Shown here piece after piece: positions 1-6,818 of a DNA stretch of 8,560 bases (position 1 is its first letter; each line of letters starts with the position of its first letter). The stretch spans positions 1 to 8,560 of the forward strand of contig DBIH01000097.1 of assembly GCA_002296885.1 (NCBI GenBank), read 5' to 3'. The notes below the pieces were generated by a model, which had not been told where the DNA came from, did no database searches, and saw only the letters and a list, made by a program, of their open reading frames with translations. This stretch comes from Flavobacterium sp. UBA807 (GTDB taxonomy: Bacteria; Bacteroidota; Bacteroidia; Flavobacteriales; Flavobacteriaceae). The position numbers were made by a program, and so were the translations under genes.

Positions 1-119
1 GAGTCGCCGTCCTCCTTGTAGTTCTTCGCCGCGTTGATGCCGCCCTGCGCCGCGATCGAGTGCGCGCGCCGCGGGCTGTCTTGGTAGCAGAAGTTCAGCA
101 CGTTGTAGCCGGCCTCGCT
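1..119 (-). CDS. sdhA: Internal fragment of succinate dehydrogenase/fumarate reductase flavoprotein subunit (foreign, high GC)
   Basis: Read on the minus strand from base 119 down to base 1, this stretch is open for 39 codons. The translation contains [16 protein letters not shown] followed by [13 protein letters not shown], which I recognise as the early FAD-binding part of the SdhA/FrdA flavoprotein, of the type found in Bacteroidota, deltaproteobacteria and several other phyla. The histidine in [10 protein letters not shown] (codon at 60-62) matches the residue that carries covalently bound FAD in this family. The enzyme oxidises succinate or reduces fumarate as part of respiratory complex II. 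The fragment lacks both ends: roughly the first 30-40 residues should lie to the right of base 119 but are replaced by flippase sequence, and the rest runs off the window. Base composition is 67% GC and 38 of 39 third codon positions are G or C, completely unlike the neighbouring genes. I am confident of the family and infer that the DNA comes from another organism. Confidence 0.85.
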
Positions 120-130
120 GCTTAAGCTTG
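119..130. other. Chimeric junction between high-GC sdhA fragment and AT-rich polysaccharide cluster
   Basis: GC content falls from 67% on the left to roughly 30% on the right within a few bases. A minus-strand sdhA coding frame and a plus-strand flippase coding frame are both interrupted here, each missing the part that should continue across. The join contains overlapping palindromes CTTAAG (121-126) and AAGCTT (124-129). The exact breakpoint cannot be fixed from one sequence and is probably between 119 and 125. A ligation or assembly chimera, or adapter-free library artefact, is the likeliest explanation. A natural rearrangement is much less likely because the two sides differ so strongly in composition. 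Confidence 0.85.
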
Positions 131-1237
131 CAATTTATTCTTTCCCAACTTTTTGGTTCGGGATTTCATTTTTCAGCGTTATATTATAAATCGGTTTCCA
201 ACAGCACTCAGGAAGATATCTACTGCACGATCAATTCAAAATTGAATGTGACCGTCGTTTCGGTTTTAATGGGAACGATAATGTTTTTTTCTTTTCCGTT
301 ATTATCAAATATTTACGATAATTTTCTGTTGGATGATTTTAGATTTAATTTGATTTTATCAACAGTATTCATAGCGATCAACAGGGTTTTGTTTTCCGAA
401 TTGAATGCATCAAAAAAATTCGCTACAATTGGAAAACTCTACATTGCAAAATCTGCTGTTTATTTATTGATATTGACATTGATGATGCTAAAAATCATTG
501 ACTTTAAACAGTATGTCAATTGTCAATTATTAGTGCCCGAGCTTATAATCTATCTGTATTATGCTTTCATTGTGATAAAACATTTTTCAATATCAAATGA
601 CTTTCAGCCATTCCGATATTTTAAAAGAGATATGTATTTCGGAATTAAATCCATTTGGGGAACCATTTTCCTTGAAGCCAGCACCAAAGTTGATGTATTG
701 ATGCTGGGTGTTTTTGTCAGTCCCGAAAAGGTTGGTATTTATAGCATAATTTCGATGATATCCGACTTATTTTTAAATATTTCAACGGCTATCCGGACAT
801 TCATAAACCCCGACATCACGCTGAATTTTATAAATAACAGACAAAATTTCATCAAATTTATTATACAGAAAGTTAAATTCTCTTATCAGATTTTATTGCC
901 TATAATTGCCTGTATTATTTTTTCTTTTTACACTGTAACCAATTTTATTCCAAAATATTATATGTACAAAGAAGGCTTTTTTGCATTAGTGCTGCTTTGT
1001 ATGTTTTTGGCATTGGTTTCCGGATTTATTCCACTAATGCTGACTTTTGGACAAATAGGAAAACCCAACCTGCAATCAATTAATTTTTTAGTTTTGTTCC
1101 TTGCTAATGTATTATTGAATTATCTGTTGATTCCATTATACGGAATTGAAGGAGCATCTATTGCGACAGGGTTATCCTATCTGATTTATACGCTTTTTTT
1201 CAGAACGCTTTTACATTATACAAAAACACAAAATTGA
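128..1237 (+). CDS. Wzx-type polysaccharide flippase, 5'-truncated
   Basis: This is a multi-spanning membrane protein of the MATE/MOP flippase superfamily (polysaccharide biosynthesis protein, Wzx-like), which moves lipid-linked oligosaccharide units across the cytoplasmic membrane. In residues numbered from the TTG at 128, hydrophobic segments lie near 40-60, 72-90, 105-123, 132-150, 190-215, 252-273, 282-305, 318-340 and 342-360. The region around 172-212 (FGIKSIWG, then [10 protein letters not shown] and VGIYSI) and the C-terminal [18 protein letters not shown] are typical of the second half of Wzx proteins. The visible 369 residues are short for a family usually around 420-500, and the first membrane helix or two are missing. 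The TTG start is only the first possible start after the chimeric join. The frame stays open leftward to a TGA at 35-37, which is foreign sequence. The true start is therefore absent. An 18-base gap separates it from the next gene. Specificity for a particular glycan cannot be read from sequence. Confidence 0.85.
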   Translation: MQFILSQLFGSGFHFSALYYKSVSNSTQEDIYCTINSKLNVTVVSVLMGTIMFFSFPLLSNIYDNFLLDDFRFNLILSTVFIAINRVLFSELNASKKFATIGKLYIAKSAVYLLILTLMMLKIIDFKQYVNCQLLVPELIIYLYYAFIVIKHFSISNDFQPFRYFKRDMYFGIKSIWGTIFLEASTKVDVLMLGVFVSPEKVGIYSIISMISDLFLNISTAIRTFINPDITLNFINNRQNFIKFIIQKVKFSYQILLPIIACIIFSFYTVTNFIPKYYMYKEGFFALVLLCMFLALVSGFIPLMLTFGQIGKPNLQSINFLVLFLANVLLNYLLIPLYGIEGASIATGLSYLIYTLFFRTLLHYTKTQN

Positions 1238-1255
1238 TTTTAATCAAAAAATAAA

Positions 1256-2797
1256 ATGCTCGAACTAAAAGAATTTACCACAAAAAGTGGCGAAAAAATC
1301 CTTTACAACGGAAATCCTGATTTTGATAAACTGGAAACATTTTCAGAAGGAGTCGGCGATATATGGCACAGTTCTTTTGAACAAGGATATAAAAATGCAT
1401 TTCCCGAATTAGTTTATCAAACAGCTACTTTTTTTTGGTTTCTTAAAGACTTTGATAATTTAGATGTATGTGTTAGCTGGAGAGTGAATCCCAATCATTT
1501 TGCTGTGCGTAAATCAGTTTGGGAAACCCTTAATGGTTTTGATGCCGATTATAAAAATGTTCAGATGCAGGCACTCGATTTTGGTTATAATGCATTGCGG
1601 ATTAGCGGAGGAATTCCACTTTATGTAAAAGGATTGTTTGAGAGTGATGTAAAAGAAAAAATTACTATTTCTGCAAAAGACAGATATGCATTCTTTATAA
1701 AGAACTTTAAGATTGATCATGCTGTTTTCATGATTTATCGTGAAGGTTTCTGGAAATTAAAGGAATGGAATGCTTTTTTTTATGCTAAAAAGAAATATAA
1801 AAAATCTGATGAAAAGGCAATCATAAAGCCAAGAGAACTTAAACCAATTCAGGGAAATCCGACGGTGAGTTACATCATCCCAACGATGATGCGACAGGAT
1901 TATACATTGAATTTATTAAATGATTTGTCGCAACAAAATTATAAACCTACTCAGGTTGTTATAGTTGATGCAACTCCGGAAAATCAAAGAAATGAAAGTT
2001 TATATAATCCGGCTAATTATCCTTTTGAACTAATTGTAAAATGGCAGGTGTCTAAAGGAAGCTGTAGAGCCAGAAATGAAGCTATCGATTTATGTACCGG
2101 TGATTATATCATTTTTGGGGATGATGATATAAGGCTACCGGCTGAATATATTCAGAATCATATCAGCTTTTTGCAAACCTATAATGCCGGTGCTTGTAAC
2201 GGTTTGGATATCCGTGCCGATCATCAAAAACAGAATCTTGATGATCTGAAATATAAATTGAATAATTATGGGAAAGGAAGATACTTGTCTGGAGTTGCCC
2301 AAATTTATAATAATGCAAATAATTGTGTCAAAAAAGAATATGTCGATGCTTTAATTGGAAATGATATAAACTATGATGGCGGCTATGGAGAAGACATTGA
2401 TTTTGGTTTTGATTTATTAAAAATTGGTGTAATTGTACTTCAAAATCCTTTCTCGACAAATTTGCATTTGAAACCACCTGTCGGTGGCTATCGTTTTTGG
2501 GGAAATCAGGCAAAAATTACCGGAAAAAAAAGAAAAAAACAACCATGGGAATTAGATGTTCCTGTAAAATGGATTCGACCAATTCCGAGCCCTACATTGA
2601 TGTATTATTACTATAAACAATTTGGTAAAGAAACAGTTAATGAATACAGGCATAAGTACTTTTTCCTATTTCTTTTTAAAGGTTCAAAATTGTTGATGCC
2701 GATAAGATTTTTAAAAATGCCATACCGTCAATTGCAGTTTAACAAATCTATTTTTTACGCCAAAAAGCTATTAAAATTAGGTAGACGCACCAAATAA
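1256..2797 (+). CDS. Two-part glycosyltransferase family 2 protein with degenerate N-terminal half-domain
   Basis: The protein has 513 residues. Residues about 203-406 form an apparently complete GT2 (GT-A fold) domain that would transfer a sugar from a nucleotide donor: the strand VSYIIPT at 204-210, VVIVDAT at 234-240, SCRARNEA at 269-276, the metal-binding GDDDI with Asp289-291, and the acidic pair Glu379-Asp380 in GYGEDIDFG, followed by His404. Residues 1-190 are unusual. Around 74-128 they resemble the acceptor-binding half of a GT2 domain (SWRVNPNHFAVRKSVW, NGFD, LDFGYNALR), and LDFGYNALR at 107-115 lines up with IDFGFDLLK at 381-389, but the acidic pair is replaced by Gln105-Ala106 and there is no donor-binding half before it. 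A basic tail (about 425-513) may sit at the membrane. An in-frame TAA at 1241-1243 limits any 5' extension, which supports the ATG at 1256. The next gene begins two bases after the stop. The GT2 assignment is strong; donor and acceptor are unknown. Confidence 0.85.
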   Translation: MLELKEFTTKSGEKILYNGNPDFDKLETFSEGVGDIWHSSFEQGYKNAFPELVYQTATFFWFLKDFDNLDVCVSWRVNPNHFAVRKSVWETLNGFDADYKNVQMQALDFGYNALRISGGIPLYVKGLFESDVKEKITISAKDRYAFFIKNFKIDHAVFMIYREGFWKLKEWNAFFYAKKKYKKSDEKAIIKPRELKPIQGNPTVSYIIPTMMRQDYTLNLLNDLSQQNYKPTQVVIVDATPENQRNESLYNPANYPFELIVKWQVSKGSCRARNEAIDLCTGDYIIFGDDDIRLPAEYIQNHISFLQTYNAGACNGLDIRADHQKQNLDDLKYKLNNYGKGRYLSGVAQIYNNANNCVKKEYVDALIGNDINYDGGYGEDIDFGFDLLKIGVIVLQNPFSTNLHLKPPVGGYRFWGNQAKITGKKRKKQPWELDVPVKWIRPIPSPTLMYYYYKQFGKETVNEYRHKYFFLFLFKGSKLLMPIRFLKMPYRQLQFNKSIFYAKKLLKLGRRTK

Positions 2798-2799
2798 TT

Positions 2800-3792
2800 A
2801 TGAATTTTACCCTGATCGTCTGTACCTATATGAGGCCAATTCCTTTGCTGAATTTGTTGAATTCAGTCAAAGAACAAACTCTTTATCCAAACGAAATTCT
2901 AATTGTTGACGGCTCTACAAACAACGATACTGAAAATATGTTAAGCCAAAATAAGTTTCAGAACCTTAAATATTTTTTGGTATCAGAACAGGATAGAGGC
3001 TTAACCAAACAAAGAAATTTTGGGGTCTCTAAAGTAACTGACAGTTCAAAAATTATATGCTTTCTGGATGATGATACTGTTTTGGACCCTAATTACTTTA
3101 AAGAAATAATAAAAGTTTATTCAATTTATCCTGAAGCGCTTGGTGTAGGAGGCTATATAACTAATGAATCAAAATGGACAAAAGTAACTGACGATTATGT
3201 GCCAACAATCAAAGAATTTGCGTACGATGGGTGGAAACAAAAAGACGGAAGCCGTTTTGTTCTGCGAAAAAGATTTGGACTTGACAGCAATACAAAGCCT
3301 GGATTCTTACCTGAATTTTCAAACGGGAGAAGTATTAGTTTTTTACCGCCTTCGGGCAAAATATATGAAGTAGAGCAATTAATGGGAGGTGTATCTTCTT
3401 TTCAAAAATCGGTCTTCGATACTTTAAGTTTTTCTACTTATTTTGAAGGCTATGGTTTGTATGAAGATGCCGATTTTACACTTCGACTTTCTAAAATAGG
3501 TAAATTGTATGTCAATACAAACGCGCAGTTAGAGCATTTTCATGACGAATCAGGAAGACCAAATAAATATAAATACGGAAAAATGGTTGTGAGAAATGGA
3601 TGGTATGTTTGGAGGGTAAAATATCCAAACCCTTCTCCGAAAGCTAAATTTAAATGGAATGCAATCATATTATTGTTGGCACTTATAAGATTTAGCAATA
3701 TATTTACAACCAATAAAAAACAAGAGGCATTGACCGAATTTGCGGGAAGAATAGTTGGTTGGCTTTCATTATTTATTAATAAACCACTTTAG
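2800..3792 (+). CDS. Glycosyltransferase family 2
   Basis: This 330-residue cytoplasmic, probably membrane-associated enzyme belongs to the GT-A fold family 2 and would add one sugar from a nucleotide donor to the growing lipid-linked glycan. Visible motifs are the opening strand TLIVCTYMRP (residues 4-13), EILIVDGSTNN (32-42), the arginine-rich loop DRGLTKQRNFG (65-75), the DDD metal-binding triad at 90-92 followed by TVLDP, a conserved GGVSSFQKSVFD (196-207), and the acidic pair Glu222-Asp223 in GLYEDADFTLRLSKIG with histidines at 246 and 248. A hydrophobic stretch at about 286-297 near the C-terminus may anchor it to the membrane. All expected catalytic features are present and the length is normal. 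It starts two bases after the previous stop, so translation of the two GT2 genes is probably linked. The sugar transferred cannot be deduced; rhamnosyl- or galactosyl-type transfer is possible but unproven. Confidence 0.88.
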   Translation: MNFTLIVCTYMRPIPLLNLLNSVKEQTLYPNEILIVDGSTNNDTENMLSQNKFQNLKYFLVSEQDRGLTKQRNFGVSKVTDSSKIICFLDDDTVLDPNYFKEIIKVYSIYPEALGVGGYITNESKWTKVTDDYVPTIKEFAYDGWKQKDGSRFVLRKRFGLDSNTKPGFLPEFSNGRSISFLPPSGKIYEVEQLMGGVSSFQKSVFDTLSFSTYFEGYGLYEDADFTLRLSKIGKLYVNTNAQLEHFHDESGRPNKYKYGKMVVRNGWYVWRVKYPNPSPKAKFKWNAIILLLALIRFSNIFTTNKKQEALTEFAGRIVGWLSLFINKPL

Positions 3793-3798
3793 AGATAT

Positions 3799-4617
3799 AT
3801 GAAAACGCAAGACGAAATTATTGAAATCAACAAAAAACAAAAAGATTTTTATAATTATAAAAGCGATAAAAAAAACCTGCCAACCAAAATTTGGTATTAT
3901 TTTAGGGAAAAAACCCTTAAAAAAATCAGAAAAGATATCGGTATTCTCAGCGAGTCATACGAAATCCATAAAACTTGGTTTGGCGATTTATCAAATAAAA
4001 AAGTATTAGATTTAGGGTGTTATGCAGGCAATCATTGGAGCTTGTTTATGGCTGAGCACAGCAAGGAATTTATCGGTTTAGATTTAAGCGATGTTGCCAT
4101 TGCACAGTTAGCCAACAGACTGAAACCTTTTCCAAATGCAAAAGCTATAGCTGCCGATTTCCTTTCTGATGAAGATTTCCCTGATAAGGATTTTGACATT
4201 ATTTATGCCTATGGTGTTTTACATCACTTCCAAAATCCAGACGTGCTGATTGCCAGATTAAATGAAAAATTGGCTCCGGGCGGCGTAGTCATAAGTTATG
4301 ATCCGCTGGAAACCAGTTTACCGATAAAAATCATGAGAGTCATGTACCGTCCGTTCCAATCTGACAAAGATTGGGAATGGCCGTTTACCAAAAAAACCTA
4401 TTATAAGTTTGCGAAAACCTTCAATATTGTTGAGCGCCACGGACTTTTAGGTCAGGCTAAATGGTATTTTATAATGAATTTTGTTCCATTTATGTCAGAT
4501 GAAAAAAGACAAAGCATCGGAAGAAAATGGCATAAAAAAGACTGGGATAAATCTGCAAAATCAGACAGTCATTTGTTTAAATGCATGCACTTAACCATGT
4601 TAATGCAAAAAAAATAA
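3799..4617 (+). CDS. Class I SAM-dependent methyltransferase
   Basis: This 272-residue soluble protein carries the class I (Rossmann-fold) methyltransferase signature: motif I VLDLGCYAGNH at residues 69-79 for S-adenosylmethionine binding, the acidic residue Asp95 ending the second strand (IGLDLS), Asp120 in the adenine-binding region (AIAADF), and IIYAYGVLHHF at 134-144 followed by LAPGGVVISY at 158-167, as in the Methyltransf_11/25 families. The N-terminal 60 residues are lysine-rich and the C-terminal part (from about 175) has several aromatic and basic residues that could form the acceptor site. Its position between glycosyltransferase genes, six bases from each neighbour, suggests that it methylates a sugar hydroxyl or caps the glycan end, but lipid or small-molecule substrates are not excluded. 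Hand-counted GC over 3841-4620 is about 35%, in keeping with the cluster. Confidence 0.85.
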   Translation: MKTQDEIIEINKKQKDFYNYKSDKKNLPTKIWYYFREKTLKKIRKDIGILSESYEIHKTWFGDLSNKKVLDLGCYAGNHWSLFMAEHSKEFIGLDLSDVAIAQLANRLKPFPNAKAIAADFLSDEDFPDKDFDIIYAYGVLHHFQNPDVLIARLNEKLAPGGVVISYDPLETSLPIKIMRVMYRPFQSDKDWEWPFTKKTYYKFAKTFNIVERHGLLGQAKWYFIMNFVPFMSDEKRQSIGRKWHKKDWDKSAKSDSHLFKCMHLTMLMQKK

Positions 4618-4623
4618 AGCGCG

Positions 4624-5742
4624 ATGAAATTTGCCATAATTACTCATGTCATTCATGGTAAAATTTCAGACAAGTATTTTGGCTATGAACCGTATGTTCG
4701 CGAAATGAATTTATGGATTAAGAATGTTTCTGAAGTCTTAATTGTCGCGCCTTTACACACTACTCCCAAAACCCCAATTCAGGAATTTTATCAGCACGAA
4801 AAAGTAACTTTCGTTCCTGTTGATAATTTTGACATTTCCAGTTTCAAAAACATTTTACATTCGCTGATTGTGATGCCCAGAATTGTTTGGAGAATCTTTC
4901 AAACGATGAAAAAGGCAGACCATATTCATTTGCGTTGTCCCGGAAACATTGGTTTGTTGGGTTGTTTAGTCCAGATGCTGTTTCCGTCAAAACCAAAAAC
5001 GGCAAAATATGCAGGAAACTGGGATTCAAACGCAAAGCAACCTTTTACCTATCGTCTGCAAAAATGGATTCTTAGCAATACATTTTTGACTAAAAACATG
5101 CAGGTTCTGGTTTATGGCGAATGGGAAAATAGTACAAAAAACGTCAAGCCTTTTTTTACTGCCAGTTATTTCGAAAAAGATAAAATTGATGTTAAACCCA
5201 AAGAATTATCGGGAAGAATTTCATTTGTTTTTGTCGGAACACTTTCCAATGGGAAGCAGCCGATTTATGCTGTAAAACTGATTGAACAGCTTCATAAAAA
5301 TGGGAATAATGTTGAATTAAAGATTTATGGTGAAGGTTTTGAAAGGACTATCTTGGAAAAATATATTTCAGAAAACAGCTTGGAAAATATTGTAAAATTG
5401 ATGGGGAATCAAAATCAGGAAGCGGTTAAGAATGCCTATTTAGAAAATCATTTTGTAATTTTACCGTCCTTGAGCGAAGGCTGGCCAAAAGTTGTTGCCG
5501 AAGGTATGTTTTGGGGTTGTCTGCCAATTGCTTCACGAGTTTCCTGTGTTCCGAACATGCTTGGAAATGGGGATAGAGGTTTGTTGCTCGACTTTAAATT
5601 AAATCAAGATGTTGGAAGCATCGAATCAATTTTAAAGAATACTAATTTGTATCAGGATAAAGTAAATAAAGCCATCAACTGGTCAAGACATTATACTATG
5701 GATGTTTTTGAAAACGAAATCAAACTCCTTTTACAATCATGA
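4624..5742 (+). CDS. Glycosyltransferase family 4 (GT-B fold)
   Basis: This 372-residue protein has the two-domain GT-B layout of family 4 retaining glycosyltransferases. The N-terminal acceptor domain begins with the strand FAIITHV (3-9) but does not have the usual GG-x-E glycine loop; a KYFGYEPYVREMNLW segment stands in its place. The C-terminal donor domain starts at about 197 with ISFVFVGTLSNGKQP, continues through LKIYGEGFER (232-241) and ends with the family's E-x7-E motif, Glu285 and Glu293, in SEGWPKVVAEGMFWGCLPI. These features support nucleotide-sugar-dependent transfer on the cytoplasmic face of the membrane. The ATG lies six bases after the methyltransferase stop. Its final bases overlap the next gene by ATGA, indicating coupled translation. 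Neither donor nor linkage can be inferred. Confidence 0.87.
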   Translation: MKFAIITHVIHGKISDKYFGYEPYVREMNLWIKNVSEVLIVAPLHTTPKTPIQEFYQHEKVTFVPVDNFDISSFKNILHSLIVMPRIVWRIFQTMKKADHIHLRCPGNIGLLGCLVQMLFPSKPKTAKYAGNWDSNAKQPFTYRLQKWILSNTFLTKNMQVLVYGEWENSTKNVKPFFTASYFEKDKIDVKPKELSGRISFVFVGTLSNGKQPIYAVKLIEQLHKNGNNVELKIYGEGFERTILEKYISENSLENIVKLMGNQNQEAVKNAYLENHFVILPSLSEGWPKVVAEGMFWGCLPIASRVSCVPNMLGNGDRGLLLDFKLNQDVGSIESILKNTNLYQDKVNKAINWSRHYTMDVFENEIKLLLQS

Positions 5743-6818
5743 GGATAATTCAAATTATCGATTCATTGGAAATTGGCGGAGCCGAAAAAATGGCAGTCAA
5801 TTATGCTAATGGGCTTACCAAAAAAGCTGATTTCTCAGGTTTGGTTGCTACAAGAGCGGAAGGAAATTTAAAATCGCAGTTGAATGATGATGTATGCTAT
5901 CTTTTTTTGATGAAGAAAAGAACCATTGATATTTCGGCAATTTTGAGGTTGAGAAAATTTTGTAAAGAAAACAAAGTTGATCATCTGCAACCACACAGCA
6001 GTTCTTATTTCACGGCATTGTTGGTAAAAATTATTTATCCAAGAGTGAAAATAATTTGGCATGATCATAATGGCTTGAGCGAATTTATCAGTTCGGAAAA
6101 ATCATTTGCCTTAAAAATTGCATCTTTCTTTTTCAAAGGAATCATTGTGGTAAATTATAAACTTAAGGCTTGGGCGGAAAGAGAACTGAATTGCAAGAAC
6201 ATAATTTATTTGCCAAATTTTACCAGTATTGATTCATCGACATCAATTGAAACAAAATTAAAAGGAATAACAGGAAAGCGCATTTTGTGCCTTGCCAATT
6301 TAAGAGACCAGAAGAACCATTTCTTCTTACTGGAAGTTGCAGAAATGCTAAAAAATTCTTCTCCAGATTGGACATTTCATTTGGTCGGAAAAGATTTTGA
6401 GGATGATTATTCAAGTCAAATAAGAGAATTAATCAAAAATAAAGAACTTGAAAATAATGTCTTTATTTATGGTTCTAAAAATGATGTAAAAAATATTATT
6501 AACCAATCCGATATTGCAATATTGACCTCAAAGTCGGAAGGCTTGCCAATTGCATTGATTGAATATGGTTTGTCAAAAAAGCCGGTCGTATCAACAAAAG
6601 TTGGCGAGATTCCATTAATTATAAAGGATGGTGTAAATGGTTTTATGGTTGGTGCAAATGATACCGATTTGTTTCATCATAATTTATTAAAGCTTATTAA
6701 TGATGAGGGCTTAAGGATACAATTAGGGAATTCACTGCATCAGACAATTATTGAAAACCATTCGGAAGAGGGCGTAATTACTAACTATTTGAATTGGGTT
6801 GAAGCCTGTAGAAAATGA
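5739..6818 (+). CDS. Glycosyltransferase family 4 (GT-B fold)
   Basis: This 359-residue protein is a classical family 4 glycosyltransferase. The N-terminal domain opens with IIQIIDSLEIGGAEKMA (residues 3-19), including the conserved GGAE loop, and contains WHDHNG at 107-112 where family members often carry an H-x-H or similar acceptor-site motif. The donor domain begins at about 181 with ILCLANLRDQKNH, in which Arg189 and Lys192 occupy the usual diphosphate-binding positions, and includes FHLVGKD (213-219), VFIYGSKNDV (241-250) and the E-x7-E pair Glu267 and Glu275 in SEGLPIALIEYG. All key residues are present and the length is normal. The start codon overlaps the preceding stop in ATGA, and its own stop overlaps the next start in the same way, so three consecutive genes are probably translationally coupled. 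The sugar specificity is unknown. Confidence 0.9.
   Translation: MRIIQIIDSLEIGGAEKMAVNYANGLTKKADFSGLVATRAEGNLKSQLNDDVCYLFLMKKRTIDISAILRLRKFCKENKVDHLQPHSSSYFTALLVKIIYPRVKIIWHDHNGLSEFISSEKSFALKIASFFFKGIIVVNYKLKAWAERELNCKNIIYLPNFTSIDSSTSIETKLKGITGKRILCLANLRDQKNHFFLLEVAEMLKNSSPDWTFHLVGKDFEDDYSSQIRELIKNKELENNVFIYGSKNDVKNIINQSDIAILTSKSEGLPIALIEYGLSKKPVVSTKVGEIPLIIKDGVNGFMVGANDTDLFHHNLLKLINDEGLRIQLGNSLHQTIIENHSEEGVITNYLNWVEACRK

Noticed and set aside
1238..1255. Possible promoter or terminator in the gap before the first GT2 gene
   Set aside because: The gap is only 18 bases of A-rich sequence, with no stem-loop and no Bacteroidota-type -7 element (TAnnTTTG).
1514..1720. Minus-strand open frame within the first GT2 gene
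   Set aside because: It lies wholly inside a well-supported coding gene, is short, shows no recognisable motif, and is a by-product of AT-rich codon use.
3841..4620. Possible composition shift marking separate acquisition of the methyltransferase gene
   Set aside because: Hand count gives about 35% GC against about 30% in part of the membrane-protein gene. Soluble and membrane proteins normally differ this much, so it is not evidence of transfer.
4887..5075. Plus-strand second-frame open frame inside the first GT4 gene
   Set aside because: It overlaps a complete GT4 coding sequence in another frame and has no domain or start-site evidence of its own.
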